Source: Chenopodium formosanum (taxonomy: Eukaryota > Streptophyta > Magnoliopsida > Caryophyllales > Amaranthaceae). Taken from it: DNA of 64,000 nt. The position numbers were made by a program, and so were the translations under genes. Of this stretch, positions 43,672 to 55,249 are shown piece after piece; the first letter of the stretch is position 1; each line of letters begins with the position of its first letter. The stretch covers positions 47,972,384 through 48,036,383 of the forward strand of contig CM044874.1 of NCBI GenBank assembly GCA_024500155.1. Direction: 5' to 3'. Below the pieces are notes generated by a model. It made no database searches. It worked only from the letters and a program-made list of their open reading frames with translations, and was not told the origin of the DNA.

Positions 43672-45118
43672 GGCTCAAGATAAATTCAAAATGCAATCGG
43701 TAAGACGAGAATAGGAATGAATTGGACCCCACTAAAAAATGACGGAAAACACGCGCATACAAGACTCTCTAGACATGGTAAATGTGTATATACATATTAG
43801 TGTGTGCTTTATTTGTGAGTGCAAGTGACATGCTTTGACTCTTGTGCATGACTATGGGACTAAGTGTTTAGACTCAATTAAGGACTAAATAAGGTTACTG
43901 TCATTAGCAAACTAATCAAACTGATTAATAAACTGTTTAATTAGACTCGTCGTGATGACTCGAGCAAAAAAATGAACTGTCGCCAAAGCAACAGGACTGC
44001 CGCTGCACACTGCCGTGCAACGCCGGACGATAGAGTTGTCGCACGGCGTTGCAGAGCAGAGTTCGGCGCTGCAGCCCATATTTTTGCGGGCATAATCTGG
44101 GATTGCTTTCAGTATTTTTACTTTACGGGGACAGGCCTAAAGTCATACTAAGTCAGTTTTGATTAATTTATTAAACTTTAATTTCTCAAATTAATTAATT
44201 AATTAATTAGGTAAAGTCCTTTTAGTCATTAATTAATTTATTTAGGCTTAATTACAAGTTAAACAAACGGTTAGGAAAAATTATATAGAGTATGCACAAC
44301 AAATAATGCACAAGTAGTCAAGTAGGCACAATATGATGCATTGAGTTTGCAACCTAACCATGGCTCTAATTCTCTAAAGTTCGGGATATGGGTTATTAAA
44401 AGAGGGTCTATGGTTATGAGTTTGGATGCACCATGCGAAAGCCTTACCTTTGGAAGGGTTGGCGCGTGTGGATGGGAACCCGCGAGTTAAACTCGTTTCC
44501 ATGGTTTGGTGAATTCAACATTCTTGGATGTACCCTTTGTTGCTCAAAGCGTTCAATCAGGTAGATGGAGCATGAATTCCCAAAGGGTTTTTCCATATTT
44601 ATAACACATATGGGTTTCAGAATAGTGAGAAAAACTCAATCAGGAAGTAGAATCAAGCCAACAGTACTAGAACTAGTCGAAACAAGAAGGCAGATTTCTG
44701 GCTCGGTATTGGAAGAACATGGCGCCAAAAAACGGAGTCTGTCGCCAGAGAAATAGCTCTGTCGCCAAATGACAGAATTGTCGCTTGGCAACACAGCAAT
44801 TTTTCAGGCGACGAACGCCGCTGTCTAGTCGCTAGTTCCTAGATGCCTCATCATTAGGTTTCTATGTTCTAAGAATTTTTTAGTTTTCGCAGTATTATTT
44901 TGATTTTAATTGTGAAAGATATTTCTCAAATTTCCTACATGTAAATATCCTATGTTTGTTACTCATTACAGATGGTCTTTCAAATGAGAACCTTTTTTAT
45001 GCATATGAAAATAATGTAAATCAAAATTACGCACATGAAATGCTTGGAACTTTTCGAGTCTCACACACTCATTCTAAATCATTGCCGAAATAAATTTCAG
45101 GAATTAAAATAGAAATCC
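43672..45118 (-). repeat. Family A leader (element 1)
   Basis: 43672-43960 matches 59650-59960 upstream of the other gag. Two palindrome clusters follow: 43975-44085 (CTGTCGCCAAAGCAACAGG, GTTGTCGCACGGCG) and 44735-44835 (GTCTGTCGCCAGAG, CTGTCGCCAAATGACAG, TTCAGGCGACGAACG). 44254-45118 belongs to the 2.7-kb duplicated block. Noncoding. Confidence 0.75.
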
Positions 45119-45136
45119 TCCCCAGTGGAGTCGCAA
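45119..45136 (-). promoter_or_regulatory. Primer-binding site of A element 1
   Basis: On minus, GCGACTCCACTGGGGA, with the first bases of the usual TGG start altered. It is adjacent to the LTR. Confidence 0.75.
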
Positions 45137-45144
45137 AAAAAAAC

Positions 45145-45867
45145 TGTAGGGAATATTTCAAGCATTACCCCAAACTTGAACCCCACTATGATCATACACT
45201 TAAGCACGGTGGTGTCCAAAGGGAAAAAAGCTAGAGCAAAGGAGTCGCCAGGGTGGGTCTGTCGCCAGGTGACAACTTGTCGTTTGGCGACGCAGAAGGT
45301 TTTCCACACTTTTTCTACATTTTGATAAAATCAAGTCGTAAAAGTCCGTATGAAGGGTAAAATTATAATTTCACATAAAACACTTCTTTTATTCCAAATA
45401 AAACTCATAAAACATAATTATCAATCCTAATCCCATTAGGATTAAAAGAACCTTCTAGAAGACTCTAGAAGACTATAATCAAACCTAATTGCATTAGGAA
45501 TGATAATTCATAATAGACTCTCCTCTAGATCATTGGGCCGCATATAAAAACCAAACCAGACCCAGTTTAGTAATTTGGCCATAACTTTCTCATTATTCAT
45601 CGGAATTGGGCTTATAATTTATCGTTGGAAAGCTCTTTTCGAGCCCTATCCAACGACACTATTATTGGACCCTTGTTATGGACCAAAATAAACTAGATTG
45701 GCTATTTTCATAAAATAGAGCAAGTTTTCGAAAACAAAGAGAGATTTTTAATAAACACTAACCGCGACATTAGACTTTCCACACTTTCACTTCATTCGAT
45801 TATGATTCGACGCGAAAAGTATTCATCACTGGGTTTGGTTTTGGGGAGACACAAATGGGTGTCTACA
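45145..45867 (-). mobile_element. Family A 5' LTR with internal deletion (723 bp)
   Basis: TGTAGGGAATATTTC ... GTGTCTACA. It has the same promoter-removing deletion as 16470-17193, with a palindrome remnant at 45245-45296 (GGTCTGTCGCCAGGTGACAA). The full-size partner LTR is at 18349-37682, so the two LTRs of this element are not equal in length. Confidence 0.85.
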
Positions 45868-46196
45868 AATATTTTATTGGAAAAATTGCTTTTACTAATC
45901 CCTACTTTCTCTATATCGCTTTTAATAATCCCAACTATCAATTATTCTCTAATAATCCCAACTTTTATACCCGTTAGCTTTTATTAGACCCTTCAGATTT
46001 AAAACCTACTATTGCCGATTTCGTGTATGACGTGGCAAAGACCGTTGGATTTTTTGGGATTAACTTAAACTAAAAAATATTAAGCTCCCCTTTTTCTGTT
46101 AAACCCTTATTTACCAAAGACTTGTACGTTATTTCCCTGCTTCTCCTTTTCTCTTTAAATTCCCTGTTCTCTCTTTTCTCTTGATTTACTTTAACA
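45868..46196 (+). promoter_or_regulatory. Upstream region of GRF gene copy 2
   Basis: Homologous to 17194-17524. It directly abuts the LTR. Confidence 0.5.
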
Positions 46197-46758
46197 ATGG
46201 CAGGAGGAAACCATTATTCTTCTGGTGCTTCGTCGTCAGCGTCTAGGGGTATTGTTGGGTCAGGAACAAATTGCACGTGTGGGTTAGAGGCGATGGTGTG
46301 TACTGTTAAAAATGGGCCAAATTCTAGGCGTAGATTTTTAGGGAATCCAAAATGGCCAGTAAGAGTGATTAATTTCTTGTTAATTTCTAATTTAAAGAAT
46401 TATTATATATTTAAGGTTTTGGTTCTGTAAAATTGATATTTTTTTTACAGGAAACAAGTTCCAATTTTTTGAAATGGGTCAATTGCAATAATGAGGTGGA
46501 TGATGATCTTCGGTTTCAAATCATTAAAAGGGATACAACTATTGTCGAGATGGAGTTCAATCAAAGCGTTTTAGAAGAGAAGGACAATAAATTCTAAGGG
46601 AAGAAGAGCAAATTGGAAGATGATTTACAAGAAATGAAGACACAAATTTGTTAAATGAGGATTCAATTGATGATGAGTGCTAGAAATGAGAAGATGTTGT
46701 CAATGGGACAAGTTGTTTCATGGGTGTTGTTAGGCATTTTGATATTTTATCTTAAGTA
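46197..46758 (+). pseudogene. GRF-type zinc finger, coiled-coil, transmembrane protein, copy 2
   Basis: Exon 1 is 46197-46358 and exon 2 is 46451-46758. The finger frame is intact here (MAGGNHYSSGASSSASRG, NCTCGLEAMVCTVKN, RRRF), but the third zinc-ligand Cys is replaced (LGNPKW against FWCPKW in copy 1). Exon 2 has two CAA to TAA stops in the coiled coil (FQGKK to F-stop, ICQMR to IC-stop), and the first bases after the intron are altered. It ends with the same membrane anchor. Copies 1 and 2 are damaged at different places, so their ancestor was intact when duplicated. Confidence 0.8.
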
Positions 46759-46987
46759 GAAGGTGGATGTAGTGTTGAAGCTTATGTACTATTTTTTAAG
46801 TGTTTTTATTTGTTTTGTTTAATGAATGAACCTAATGTGCTTGGTGCAACTTATTTAGTATTTTGTATTTTATGAAGTTCCTATAATACAATGTTTTAAT
46901 TTTTAAAGTAAACAATTAAGCTCTGTTATTTAGATCATGACTAACGCTAAACAGGTACAAAATCAAGTTGTAGGACTGATTTTGCTC

Positions 46988-47045
46988 CGTCGCCAAGCGA
47001 CAGGCATTGGCGCATGGCGACAAGCTTGTCGTCTGGCACTGATGT
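46988..47045. repeat. Palindrome cluster at promoter of PMD copy 3
   Basis: CCGTCGCCAAGCGACAGG, GCATTGGCGCATGGCGACAA and CTTGTCGTCTGGC. It is followed within 12 bp by TTGAATAAAACCC. Confidence 0.85.
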
Positions 47046-47686
47046 CGGGATTTTTGAATAAAACCCTTTTCTTCTTCATTTTGCCGTGGCTGTTGCTCGT
47101 GTGCACACGATTCACTCGAAACTTCAAATTGCTTGTTGTCGCTCGCTTTTTAACCAAATTTGCTCAAATTTGTTGCAAATAAAAGGTTTTTTCATCCACT
47201 TTCCCGATCCATGTAAGTTTTATTCAAACTTATCTCAATTTTTTCTGAACTTGCCATTGTTTATTTGCGAGTTTTTGGGAAATTCGAACCCAATTTTGCT
47301 TAATTTGCTTTATTTGTTAAATCTTATGCCTTGTAATTGCTTGATTATCTTTATACATCGTCTGTAGAGTATTTTGAGACTTGTTTGACTCAATTTGGTG
47401 AAGAAATGAGCGAATTGTCATTGTTGAACCTCTTGACGTTCGTTAAAACAATGTTACTTATTCTTCATGTTTTTGCTAGCCATTCTTATCCAATTTGTCA
47501 TAATATTTTTCATAGTATTGCAAGAAATTGTTTAATTGCTGAAAAAAAATCTATTTCTACATGTATTGAAATTATGCTCTGTTTTAGTATTACGTACTTT
47601 GTTTTTAGCAAACATAGTATCATGTGGCTAGGCGAACCTTATATACTATAAAACCTTAAATTTACTGTTATTTTTCCTAATATAGC

Positions 47687-50600
47687 ATGGCTAGAGGACG
47701 CGGATCCGACTCTCATTCTAGAAAGGCTTTTCGGGAGGACAAACCTATTAATGTCGGTGTAGGGACTTCTTCTTCTCTAGGGGAGTTCCCAGAGTGGGAC
47801 GAGCGTACTTTGTTCTTTGTGCCCAAGCTTCACATCTTAGAGCGCGTTTGGCGTGGGATCCACAGTAGGAGAGTTCGTAGCCATGGTTTTGGGAATGAGA
47901 CTATCGACTCCTTGTACGACACTTACTTTTGCGACCATAACGGTTTGCGTTGCCCGTGGGAGTCTTGTGGCTTGACTCCTCTATTCCAAGCCACTCGAGT
48001 TTTGTATTCTTTCAAGTAGAGCCGTTACGTGGTCCGAGCCTTGGTGGAGTTCTTCTAGGACACCACCAACACTTTCCATTTCCCTTAGGGTGAGATAACT
48101 GTTACCCCTACTGACTTCAGACTCATCACAGGATTGGAGTTTCGTTCGGTCGCGCTTCCATTTGATAGAGAGATCACCGTCTTTTCTCAAGTAGTACTTG
48201 ATCTGTTGGGCCCGATTTCTATTTGGGCTCGTAGTTAGGCTGAGCCGACGCATTTGAGCTCTCAATGTATCCGTCGGTCCACGCTCGTGGTGACTTTTTA
48301 AGATTGTGCGACCACCTCAGAGTACTGGGTGCATCTTTTCTCTTATCTTGCTGTTAGGGATCTTTTCGCCTAACAGAGGTAGTCGAGTCCTACTCTACTA
48401 CTTGCCTGCTCTTCGCGACCTTCACATGGTCGGGTCGTATGATTGGGCCAGCTTGGCGTACGCGGACTTCCTTGTCGGATTGCGACTTTCTAATCGTCAT
48501 AGTTCCTTTGATGGAGATATCACGCTCTCCAGATTTTGGAGACTTATAGAGGTAACTTTATTTCCTTTATTAAAGTTAGCTCTAATCGGTATTAGGATTT
48601 ATTGACACTTCTTTATTCTCATAGATCTGTTTCTACGAGTATTTTCCGTCTCTTGCGCCGGCGAGACCTTCACCTCGCGAGCTTCCTATTGCTGCCTGTT
48701 GGGGAGGTTGCCTCAGTGATCAGGCTACTACCGCTCGCGTTCAAGAAATGATCCTCTCGGTACGTCACTCAAATACTTGTCTTTTAGTACCTTTAGTAGG
48801 ATTTTATCTGATGAATATGCATTTTGTAGGAGCCGGCCGTAGAGTTTCGGCCGTGGGCCTATTTCGACATTCATGCTCTTGTTGCGCAGTACACTGCTCA
48901 GCGTCGGTATTTTCAGGGGACGTATGATGCTGCGGTGTATCTAGGCAAAAGAGTGGCTATTTAGTACTCCTCGGAGGCTTTTGTTGTTCCTGTTTGCCCT
49001 CCTCGGCACATGTTTGACAAGACGAGATTGAGGACCTTGGCGAGTAGGTCGCCAGTGGGCACACATTGGCGAGTCATGCCCATTCGGAGCTATGCTAAAT
49101 GTAGACGTTGCTTCCACTTTTGGCTCCACCACCTGTTTTGCTAGAGGGCGCGGAGGAGGTATTCCTCATTTTCCGTGTTTTGCCTTTTGTATAGCCCCAA
49201 AGTAGATACTAACTACTTGAATTTATTTTGTCAGGATGCGCGTGTAGAGTTCATTGCTCTACCAAAATCCATCACCTATCAGGGGATGCATGGTCTGATT
49301 GAGGAGATGATTCCTCTAGCTTCTCCGGATCTCTGCTTATTGAGCGATCCATACCTCGGCACCAGACGTGGGAGAGTAATTTATTTGCCACTTTACTTGT
49401 ACATATATCTTTTAGTGTTACTGACTTTGTCTCTCGATAGTTCTCTCGCGAGGTGGTAATGAGGATGGAGAGAGGTATGAACGACTTTTGCTACCAGGTA
49501 GTGAGATTAAGGGATCGAGCCTCCGGTCGTCATGACGACACTACTACAGAGGTATTTCTCTTATCCTTATCACATGTTTTATTTGCCTATTTTTGCATCT
49601 GACATGATTTATTTTCACAGGGACAGCCTATTCCTCCTCTACATACTCGGACGAGACCCGACGCTAGGAGAGAGAAATCCGGGTCCAGTTCGAGGCGTTG
49701 CGTACTATTTCCCGGGGCGAGGGTGGCCAGTCGGAGACAGCTCCTGCCGAGAGATTGGAGGGTTCAGGCTCTTTGTATGAGGGTGCACATGTTAGGCCTA
49801 CAAAGCCAAGGAGGCGTGACATCGGCTTTTTAAGGGTGTGGTGGGACGTACGAGGTTGGCTCGTCGTCGCAGCAGCCACTGTCATTGGCGTTTTAGCATC
49901 AGGGAGAGCCTAGTTGGGCTGGCCCTACTTTATCGATCCCTCTAGACACCCAAATGTGTCTCCCCAAAACCAAACCCAGTGATGAATAACTTTCATATCA
50001 TTTGATTATCGAACATACCGAAAGTGCGAAAAGTCTAGTGATGAGGATGTTTTTATTAAAATATCTATTATTTCTGTTTTTAAAAATATTTCTTTTCTTA
50101 CCCTATTAATGAAAAATGTGCATTTCAGTTTAGTTTGGACAATGACATGGATCCAATAATAGTTTAGTTGGATGGGGCTTGAAAAAACCTTTCCAACGAT
50201 ATATTATAAGCCCAATTCTGATGAATAATGAGGAAGTTATGACCAAAATACTAAACTGGGCTCAAACCAGATCTTACCTACGGCCCAATGATCATGTGGA
50301 GGGTCCAAAGGTTTAATCCTTTTCCTAAACTAATTAGTATTAATTAGAAGCTTCTATGAGTTTCTAAAAGATCTTAATTATCCTTTTTGAAAAGATAAAA
50401 TCAAAGAGTTTGAAATTGAATAAAACTTTCCTTTTTTTTACTCTTAATTCTAATAGAATTTAAATATGTTCAAATAAAGTCAGATATTATTTTGTGCCTC
50501 ATAATCTTTATCCAAATCTTATATGGTTGGATAGATATTGAAATTATCTTTCCAATGATATAATATAATATTAATTACGAGCTATAACGAAAAAGATATG

Positions 50601-52165
50601 AATGGAATACAAAACTCTATCCAAAACTGACACCCTTCCACTATTTCGCCCATATCTTTTTATCTACATAAGATTTTAATTTTATTCTAATCAGTTAGAA
50701 AATATACTTCAGGAGCCTTCCAACGACATATTATATGACTTATTTGGACTTTTGGATCAAAAGGTATGATAAAAACAAAACCCGCAAAAACTTTCTTGCA
50801 TCGCCAAACGATAGGTTCGTCGCTTGGCGACGATCCCTGTCGCTGGTAACAGAGAGATGTTTTATTCCTTTTCGAACTCTGATTCGTTTTGATCAATTTT
50901 GGATTATTTTTTTTTAAAATAGGGTCCTTGGACCTCCGTTTTTTATAAAATAACCAGAATTCTCTAATTCTTTTCTCTATCTCCCTCTTTCTAGCCTAGC
51001 CTTTTACAAACACAATTTCTCATACATTATCACTAGACTCACCTAGCCAAGTTCAAAGTTCGCCCTAGACGTGAAATGTTTGATATTTTTGAGCGTTTGG
51101 TTCCAAATCTCTATTTCAATTATTTAATTTAATTCTTTAATTTTATTATTTTCCTTGAAGTTACTAACGTGTGTATATTGTTATTAGAAAGAGATACGAG
51201 GCATCCAAGTAAGTAATTTAATTGCTTTATTGATCTTTTGATATAGAAATCATGTTTAGATTATTATTTTTATTCCTAGTATCATGATAGGATGTTTTAT
51301 TATTCTAGTATCATGTATGTTTAGAGTTAATTAATATTTCGATATCAAGTATGATTAAAAGAATGCTTCCTATTTTCTTTCCTATATAATGTTAGTATCA
51401 TGTTATTAGGGTTAAAGCTTTGATCTTTAATGTTTAGTGACATGCTAGGGTTTGTTATTAATCTTGTTAGTATCATGCCTAGGATCTTCCAATTATTATA
51501 CTTTAACATGATTATTTTAATTATGATAATTGTAATATTTATTGTCATGATGATAATTATTATGTTGCTTGTTTATTATTATTTCTATTGTTTGATCACG
51601 CCTTTTATGCATGTTTAATGGGAATTGGAACTTGTAATCCCGCTTAATAAGATAATTAATAATCTTTTTTCGGTTAATATGTTTATAATTAAAGTGATCG
51701 CCAATAATAGATTTATTTGTGCATTAATATTCAACCAACATAGATTAAACAAGATTAGGGTTCATCTAATGATTGCATGTTAGTCAGAAAGCGGACATGA
51801 ATACGAGTAGAATAAAGTAGAGGCCTATTATTAGGAAAGGTTCTTTCTCTTTTAGATTGGATTTGTACCTTCATCCCCAAACACCAGTCATGGTTCCAGA
51901 CCTATTGGAGTTCACGATCTCATGGATCGTTAAGGGGTGTAACCTTCACCCAGTGAACGGTTTACAAGTTCCTAAAACTTGTTGGCGACTCTTTTACTGC
52001 AGCTTCCTTCCCTTTGGACATACATTGTTTGGGGTAATGCTTGAAATATTCCCTACAATCCCGACTGTTGGTGATCTTGGAGCTAGTGAGGGACATACTA
52101 TACGATCTACTTTGTTCTTTGAGATTTTTGCAGTTCCTCCCCATTTGCGTCCTCCGACACCATAG
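47687..52165 (+). pseudogene. Plant mobile domain (PMD) gene, copy 3, split by a solo LTR
   Basis: Exons 47687-48551, 48625-48759, 48830-49158, 49235-about 49370, 49441-49551 and 49621-49940, continuing at 52063-52165. Same six-exon plan and start (MARGRGSDSHSRKAF) as copies 1 and 2. TAG stops lie in SFK-stop-SRY (about 48016) and in FF-stop-DTTNTF (shared with copy 2). The fourth donor is GT to GA. The last exon is interrupted by a 2.1-kb solo LTR. Copy 2 lacks the C-terminal part that copies 1 and 3 share (up to HHLHPPAP in copy 1). Confidence 0.85.
49941..52057 (+). mobile_element. Solo LTR of family A (2.1 kb)
   Basis: Starts TCTAGACACCCAAATGTGTC (consensus TGTAGACACC) and ends AAATATTCCCTACA. 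It is flanked by the 5-bp target duplication ATCCC (49936-49940 and 52058-52062). No internal sequence remains, so it arose by LTR-LTR recombination. It contains a palindrome cluster (50801-50853: GCATCGCCAAACGATAGG, CGTCGCTTGGCGACG) and a weak TTAAAATAG TATA box near 50913. Confidence 0.93.
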
Positions 52166-52560
52166 TTGTACCTGTGTTAATTTTATTTGACTTTGTAGGA
52201 CTTTGCTATTTTCTATTATATGACTTCTATGTTAGACAAACTGTATATACAAACTTGTTATGCATATTTTATCTCTACATTTTTATTTTTCATTTTATGT
52301 GCATATGAGTGTGTGAAAAATTGTGACAAATTTTGCGCAAAAAACTTCCGTCATTTTTATTATCAATGGAGGGTATCCGACTTTCTCCCCCGAAAGAAAA
52401 AAAATGAAAAATCAAAATTTGACTAAAATAAGCCTAAAATTAATTCATCTTGAAATTAATCGAAGAAAGTGTTTGGATAAGGTTTTGAGACAAGAGGTCA
52501 AAACCGTAAAGTTAATGTACAAAATCAAGTCATATTCGAAAACACGTGTTTTGCATAGTG
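52166..52560 (+). other. 3' UTR of PMD copy 3 and junction
   Basis: Up to about 52400 it matches the 3' UTR of copy 1 (AATGGAGGGTATCCGACTTTC). After this the sequence is unrelated and leads into the next promoter. No gene seen. Confidence 0.6.
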
Positions 52561-52664
52561 CGCGAAGCTGGCGTCGTGCTGGCTCTCTGTCGCCAGACAC
52601 TGGTGTCCGTCGCCAGGCGACAAACATTGTTGCCAGGCGTTGCACCTGTCGCCTGGCGCTAAAC
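52561..52664. repeat. Palindrome cluster at promoter of PMD-like gene 4
   Basis: CTCTGTCGCCAGACAC, CCGTCGCCAGGCGACAAAC, TTGTTGCCAGGCGTTG and CACCTGTCGCCTGGCGCT. Dense family A cores end about 45 bp before the TATA box CATAAATAG. Confidence 0.9.
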
Positions 52665-52709
52665 TTTTCCTCCGAATCCTTTCGGGGTTCAAACTATACC
52701 AGTTTTATG

Positions 52710-52717
52710 CATAAATA
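52710..52717 (+). promoter_or_regulatory. TATA box of PMD-like gene 4
   Basis: GCATAAATAGCCCC, 79 bp before the ATG at 52796 and just after the palindrome cluster. The spacing copies that of the LTR promoters. Confidence 0.7.
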
Positions 52718-52795
52718 GCCCCCAAATCTGCCGATTTTTGTATATTTCGAACAAATTAAAAAAATAGTTATAGCTTTAATTCTCATTAAACAATC

Positions 52796-54193
52796 ATGTC
52801 TAAGAGTTTTGGTGATTTTACTCACGAGTGGTTTCGGTCTTTGACTAGTAAAGAGAGAAAAGAACATGACTTTTTTCACTTGGGAGGTATTTTTGGTATT
52901 AACGGGGTAGACATAGATATAAATTTTATTCATACCGCCTTAGAATATTGGGATCCAGACACCCATTGGTTTAGACTAGGCTATGACGAAATTAGTCCTT
53001 TACCGGATGAATTTGGTGCCATTCTAGGCTTCCATTCTATAGATCTTGCGATAATTCCTAATGTGAGCAAATATTATTATAAAGACTTTGAACGGCATTT
53101 CTTTAATCTCAAGGATAAGGATCTAACAAATATTGTAGATGGGAATGTAGTTAATATGAAAGAATTTGCACGCCATTATTTTGATAGACCATATTCCGAA
53201 TCTTTTCATGTTTATGGGAGGAGAGCTTTCCTCTTTTGCATGCTTAGCCAATATCTCCTCACTAGTGGTAATAATCGTGAGGGTCAAGCAATTTTAGTAT
53301 CTGTCATGGAGCTAATCGAATAAGGGAGGAATCCAACGCCATTAATTGTTGGAGAAACTATGCTTAGTTTAGATGAATTAAAGAAAAATCCAAAAGCACC
53401 TCTTAGAGGCTCTCCAATTTTATTATAGGTAGAAAAGTAATATTTTTAATTACAGAAATCAAAAAATATATTTTTGTATAGTAATACTAATTATTTGCAT
53501 TGAATTTTTGCAGATTTGGCTAATGGAGAGGCTAGAATTAATTAGTCCTCTTGATAATGTTGACAATTATACACCAAATTTCTTTGTAAGGCGAAAGAAA
53601 CGCTTCTCCATAAAGATGGGCCGTCGAGAGTGGAGCAAAATATTTGTCTGTTGTGATTTTGCCATCAAGTGGATTATTCCTTGGTGGAAAATTGAGAAGG
53701 TGGTTGGTGTCAACAAACAACCCTTTTGCCGTCTTCCTTGCTTATCAAAGTTGACTTTTTATTACCCCTGTAGGGTAAAAATACAGTATGGCCTTGCTCA
53801 AACAATTCCTTATGGTGATCTTTGTTGCCCTTATGAATTTCCTGTTTCACAGACATGGAGAGGTTTGACAATTACTGAAGTGCTAGGCCTTTATGGGAAG
53901 TTGTTACCCAAAACGTTTCTCCTTCTTTGTCTAAAGATGTGAAGCATCGGCTATTTGATAGACCTAAAAAGGACAAGAATAGAGTTCAAAGTAAGACCAA
54001 TGTAAAGAATTGTCTGGGAGACAAGAAAGCTCATGTTAAGGAATAACTTGATGAGAAGATTGAATTTAAGACTCCTGTTATGTCTAAGGTTGAATGCATA
54101 TCCTCTAAAGGATGCTTGCTAGAAAAAGTGATGGATGACGAAGAAAATGCTGACAAGAATTGGAAGAGGGCTAGAAAAGAGAAGAAAGATTAG
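52796..54193 (+). pseudogene. Second type of antisense PMD-like gene (DUF7745-like)
   Basis: Exon 1 is 52796-53428 and exon 2 is 53514-54193. The protein starts MSKSFGDFTHEWFRSL. It has the PMD-family signature ALEYWDPDTHWFRLGYDEI followed by PLPDEFGAILGF, then RRAFLFCMLSQYLL, then after the intron IWLMERLELI and FFVRRKKRFSIKMGRREW. I assign it to the DUF7745 branch of PMD-like proteins found in plant Tat elements. The C-terminus is Lys-rich (WKRARKEKKD), possibly nuclear. Breaks: TAA at 53321 and TAG at 53426 (both probably CAA or CAG originally) and a frameshift near 53885. It lies convergent to the minus-strand gag-pol and is clearly different in sequence from PMD copies 1-3. Confidence 0.75.
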
Positions 54194-54472
54194 AGCATTG
54201 CTTTACTTTCAATTTGTTAGACAATTTTAAGTTAATTTATTTTTAAGTTTTATTTCAATTCCATCAATAATGTAATTGTTACTTTATTTATTAATGCTAT
54301 TTTTAGCTTTTTAAATTAAATCAACATTTACATTTAATTTCCATTAAAGAAATGAAAACACTTTAATTATTTTTCTGAAAATTATTCGAGTACGGAAGTC
54401 GAAAATTTTTGGAATACACCGAAATTTGCCCAGATTATTGCAAAAAAATTTGCTCTGCAGTTTTAAAGTCTA

Positions 54473-54568
54473 TCGCCAGACGCTGCTTCTTGTCACCTAG
54501 CGCTACACCTTGTCGCCTGACACTATGGTTGTTGGTCGACGTTGATATCTGTCGTCCGGCGATAGCTT
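54473..54568. repeat. Palindrome cluster between antisense gene and pol
   Basis: CTATCGCCAGACGC, CTTGTCACCTAGCGC, CTTGTCGCCTGACAC and CTGTCGTCCGGCGATAG. Degenerate family A cores at the 3' side of the antisense gene. Confidence 0.75.
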
Positions 54569-54654
54569 TTCTAGGATGTGTTGGTCTTGAATTTTTTGTG
54601 CCAATTGTTCTGAGTTGACTTGTCGATGCTGGGATGTGAGATTTGTAAAAATTA

Positions 54655-54735
54655 AAGTGACCACGCCCTATAAGGGTTGCCTACGTATCCTTTCCTAAGG
54701 AATCAGGCCAAATGTAGCTCTCTTGAGTATCCTAG
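54655..54735. repeat. Conserved box at the end of pol
   Basis: GGGTTGCCTACGTATCC ... GGAATCAGGCCAAATGTAG. The same box is in 13910-13960 and 41960-42010 (plus) and 6080-6150 (minus), although the surrounding sequence is diverged. It starts about ten bases past the pol stop codon. Confidence 0.75.
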
Positions 54736-54743
54736 TCAGGTGA

Positions 54744-55249
54744 TTATGGGTAGTACTTCTTAAGTTGGTCAAGATTTGTCATGTTAGAGAACTCATTGCC
54801 ATCCATATTAGTTAGTTTTGCAACGCCTCATGATAGGATAGTTTTGAGAATATATGGTCCCGACCAATTGGGACTAATCTTGCCTCTTGGATCCAAAACA
54901 TTTTTCCTTAACGCCTTTAACACCAAGTCTTCCACTTTTATGTTTCTTGTCTTGACTTTCTTGTTGAGGTGTCTATCCATAAGGATTTGATAGCATTAAG
55001 TATGATGTAGAGCCTTTAGTCGCTTTTCATCAAGTAGAGTTAGCTCTTCATATCTTGCTCTAGTCCATTCTACTTCATTGAGTTTGCTTTCCAACGCGAT
55101 GCGTAGGGAAGGTATTTCTAGCTCTAAAAGTTGTACGACATCCATCCCATAGACAAAGGAAAATTGCGTATTTCCTGTTGATGAGCGGATTGACATGTGA
55201 TAACCCCACAAAGCAAAGTGGAGTTTGTTAGGTCAATCCTTGTAATTTT
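54744..55249 (-). pseudogene. Integrase C-terminal domain
   Basis: FALWGYHMSIRSSTGNTQFS, FVYGMDVVQLLELEIPSLRI, RARYEELTLLDEKRLKAL, then DPRGKISPNWSGPYILK and the DG-N-D-LKKYY end. Typical of Tat-lineage integrases. It is joined directly to RT sequence upstream. Confidence 0.88.

Noticed and set aside
18349..45867. Matching target-site duplication for A element 1
   Set aside because: Bases outside the LTRs (AGTCC and AATAT) do not match, so the two LTRs may not be an original pair or the flank was rearranged.
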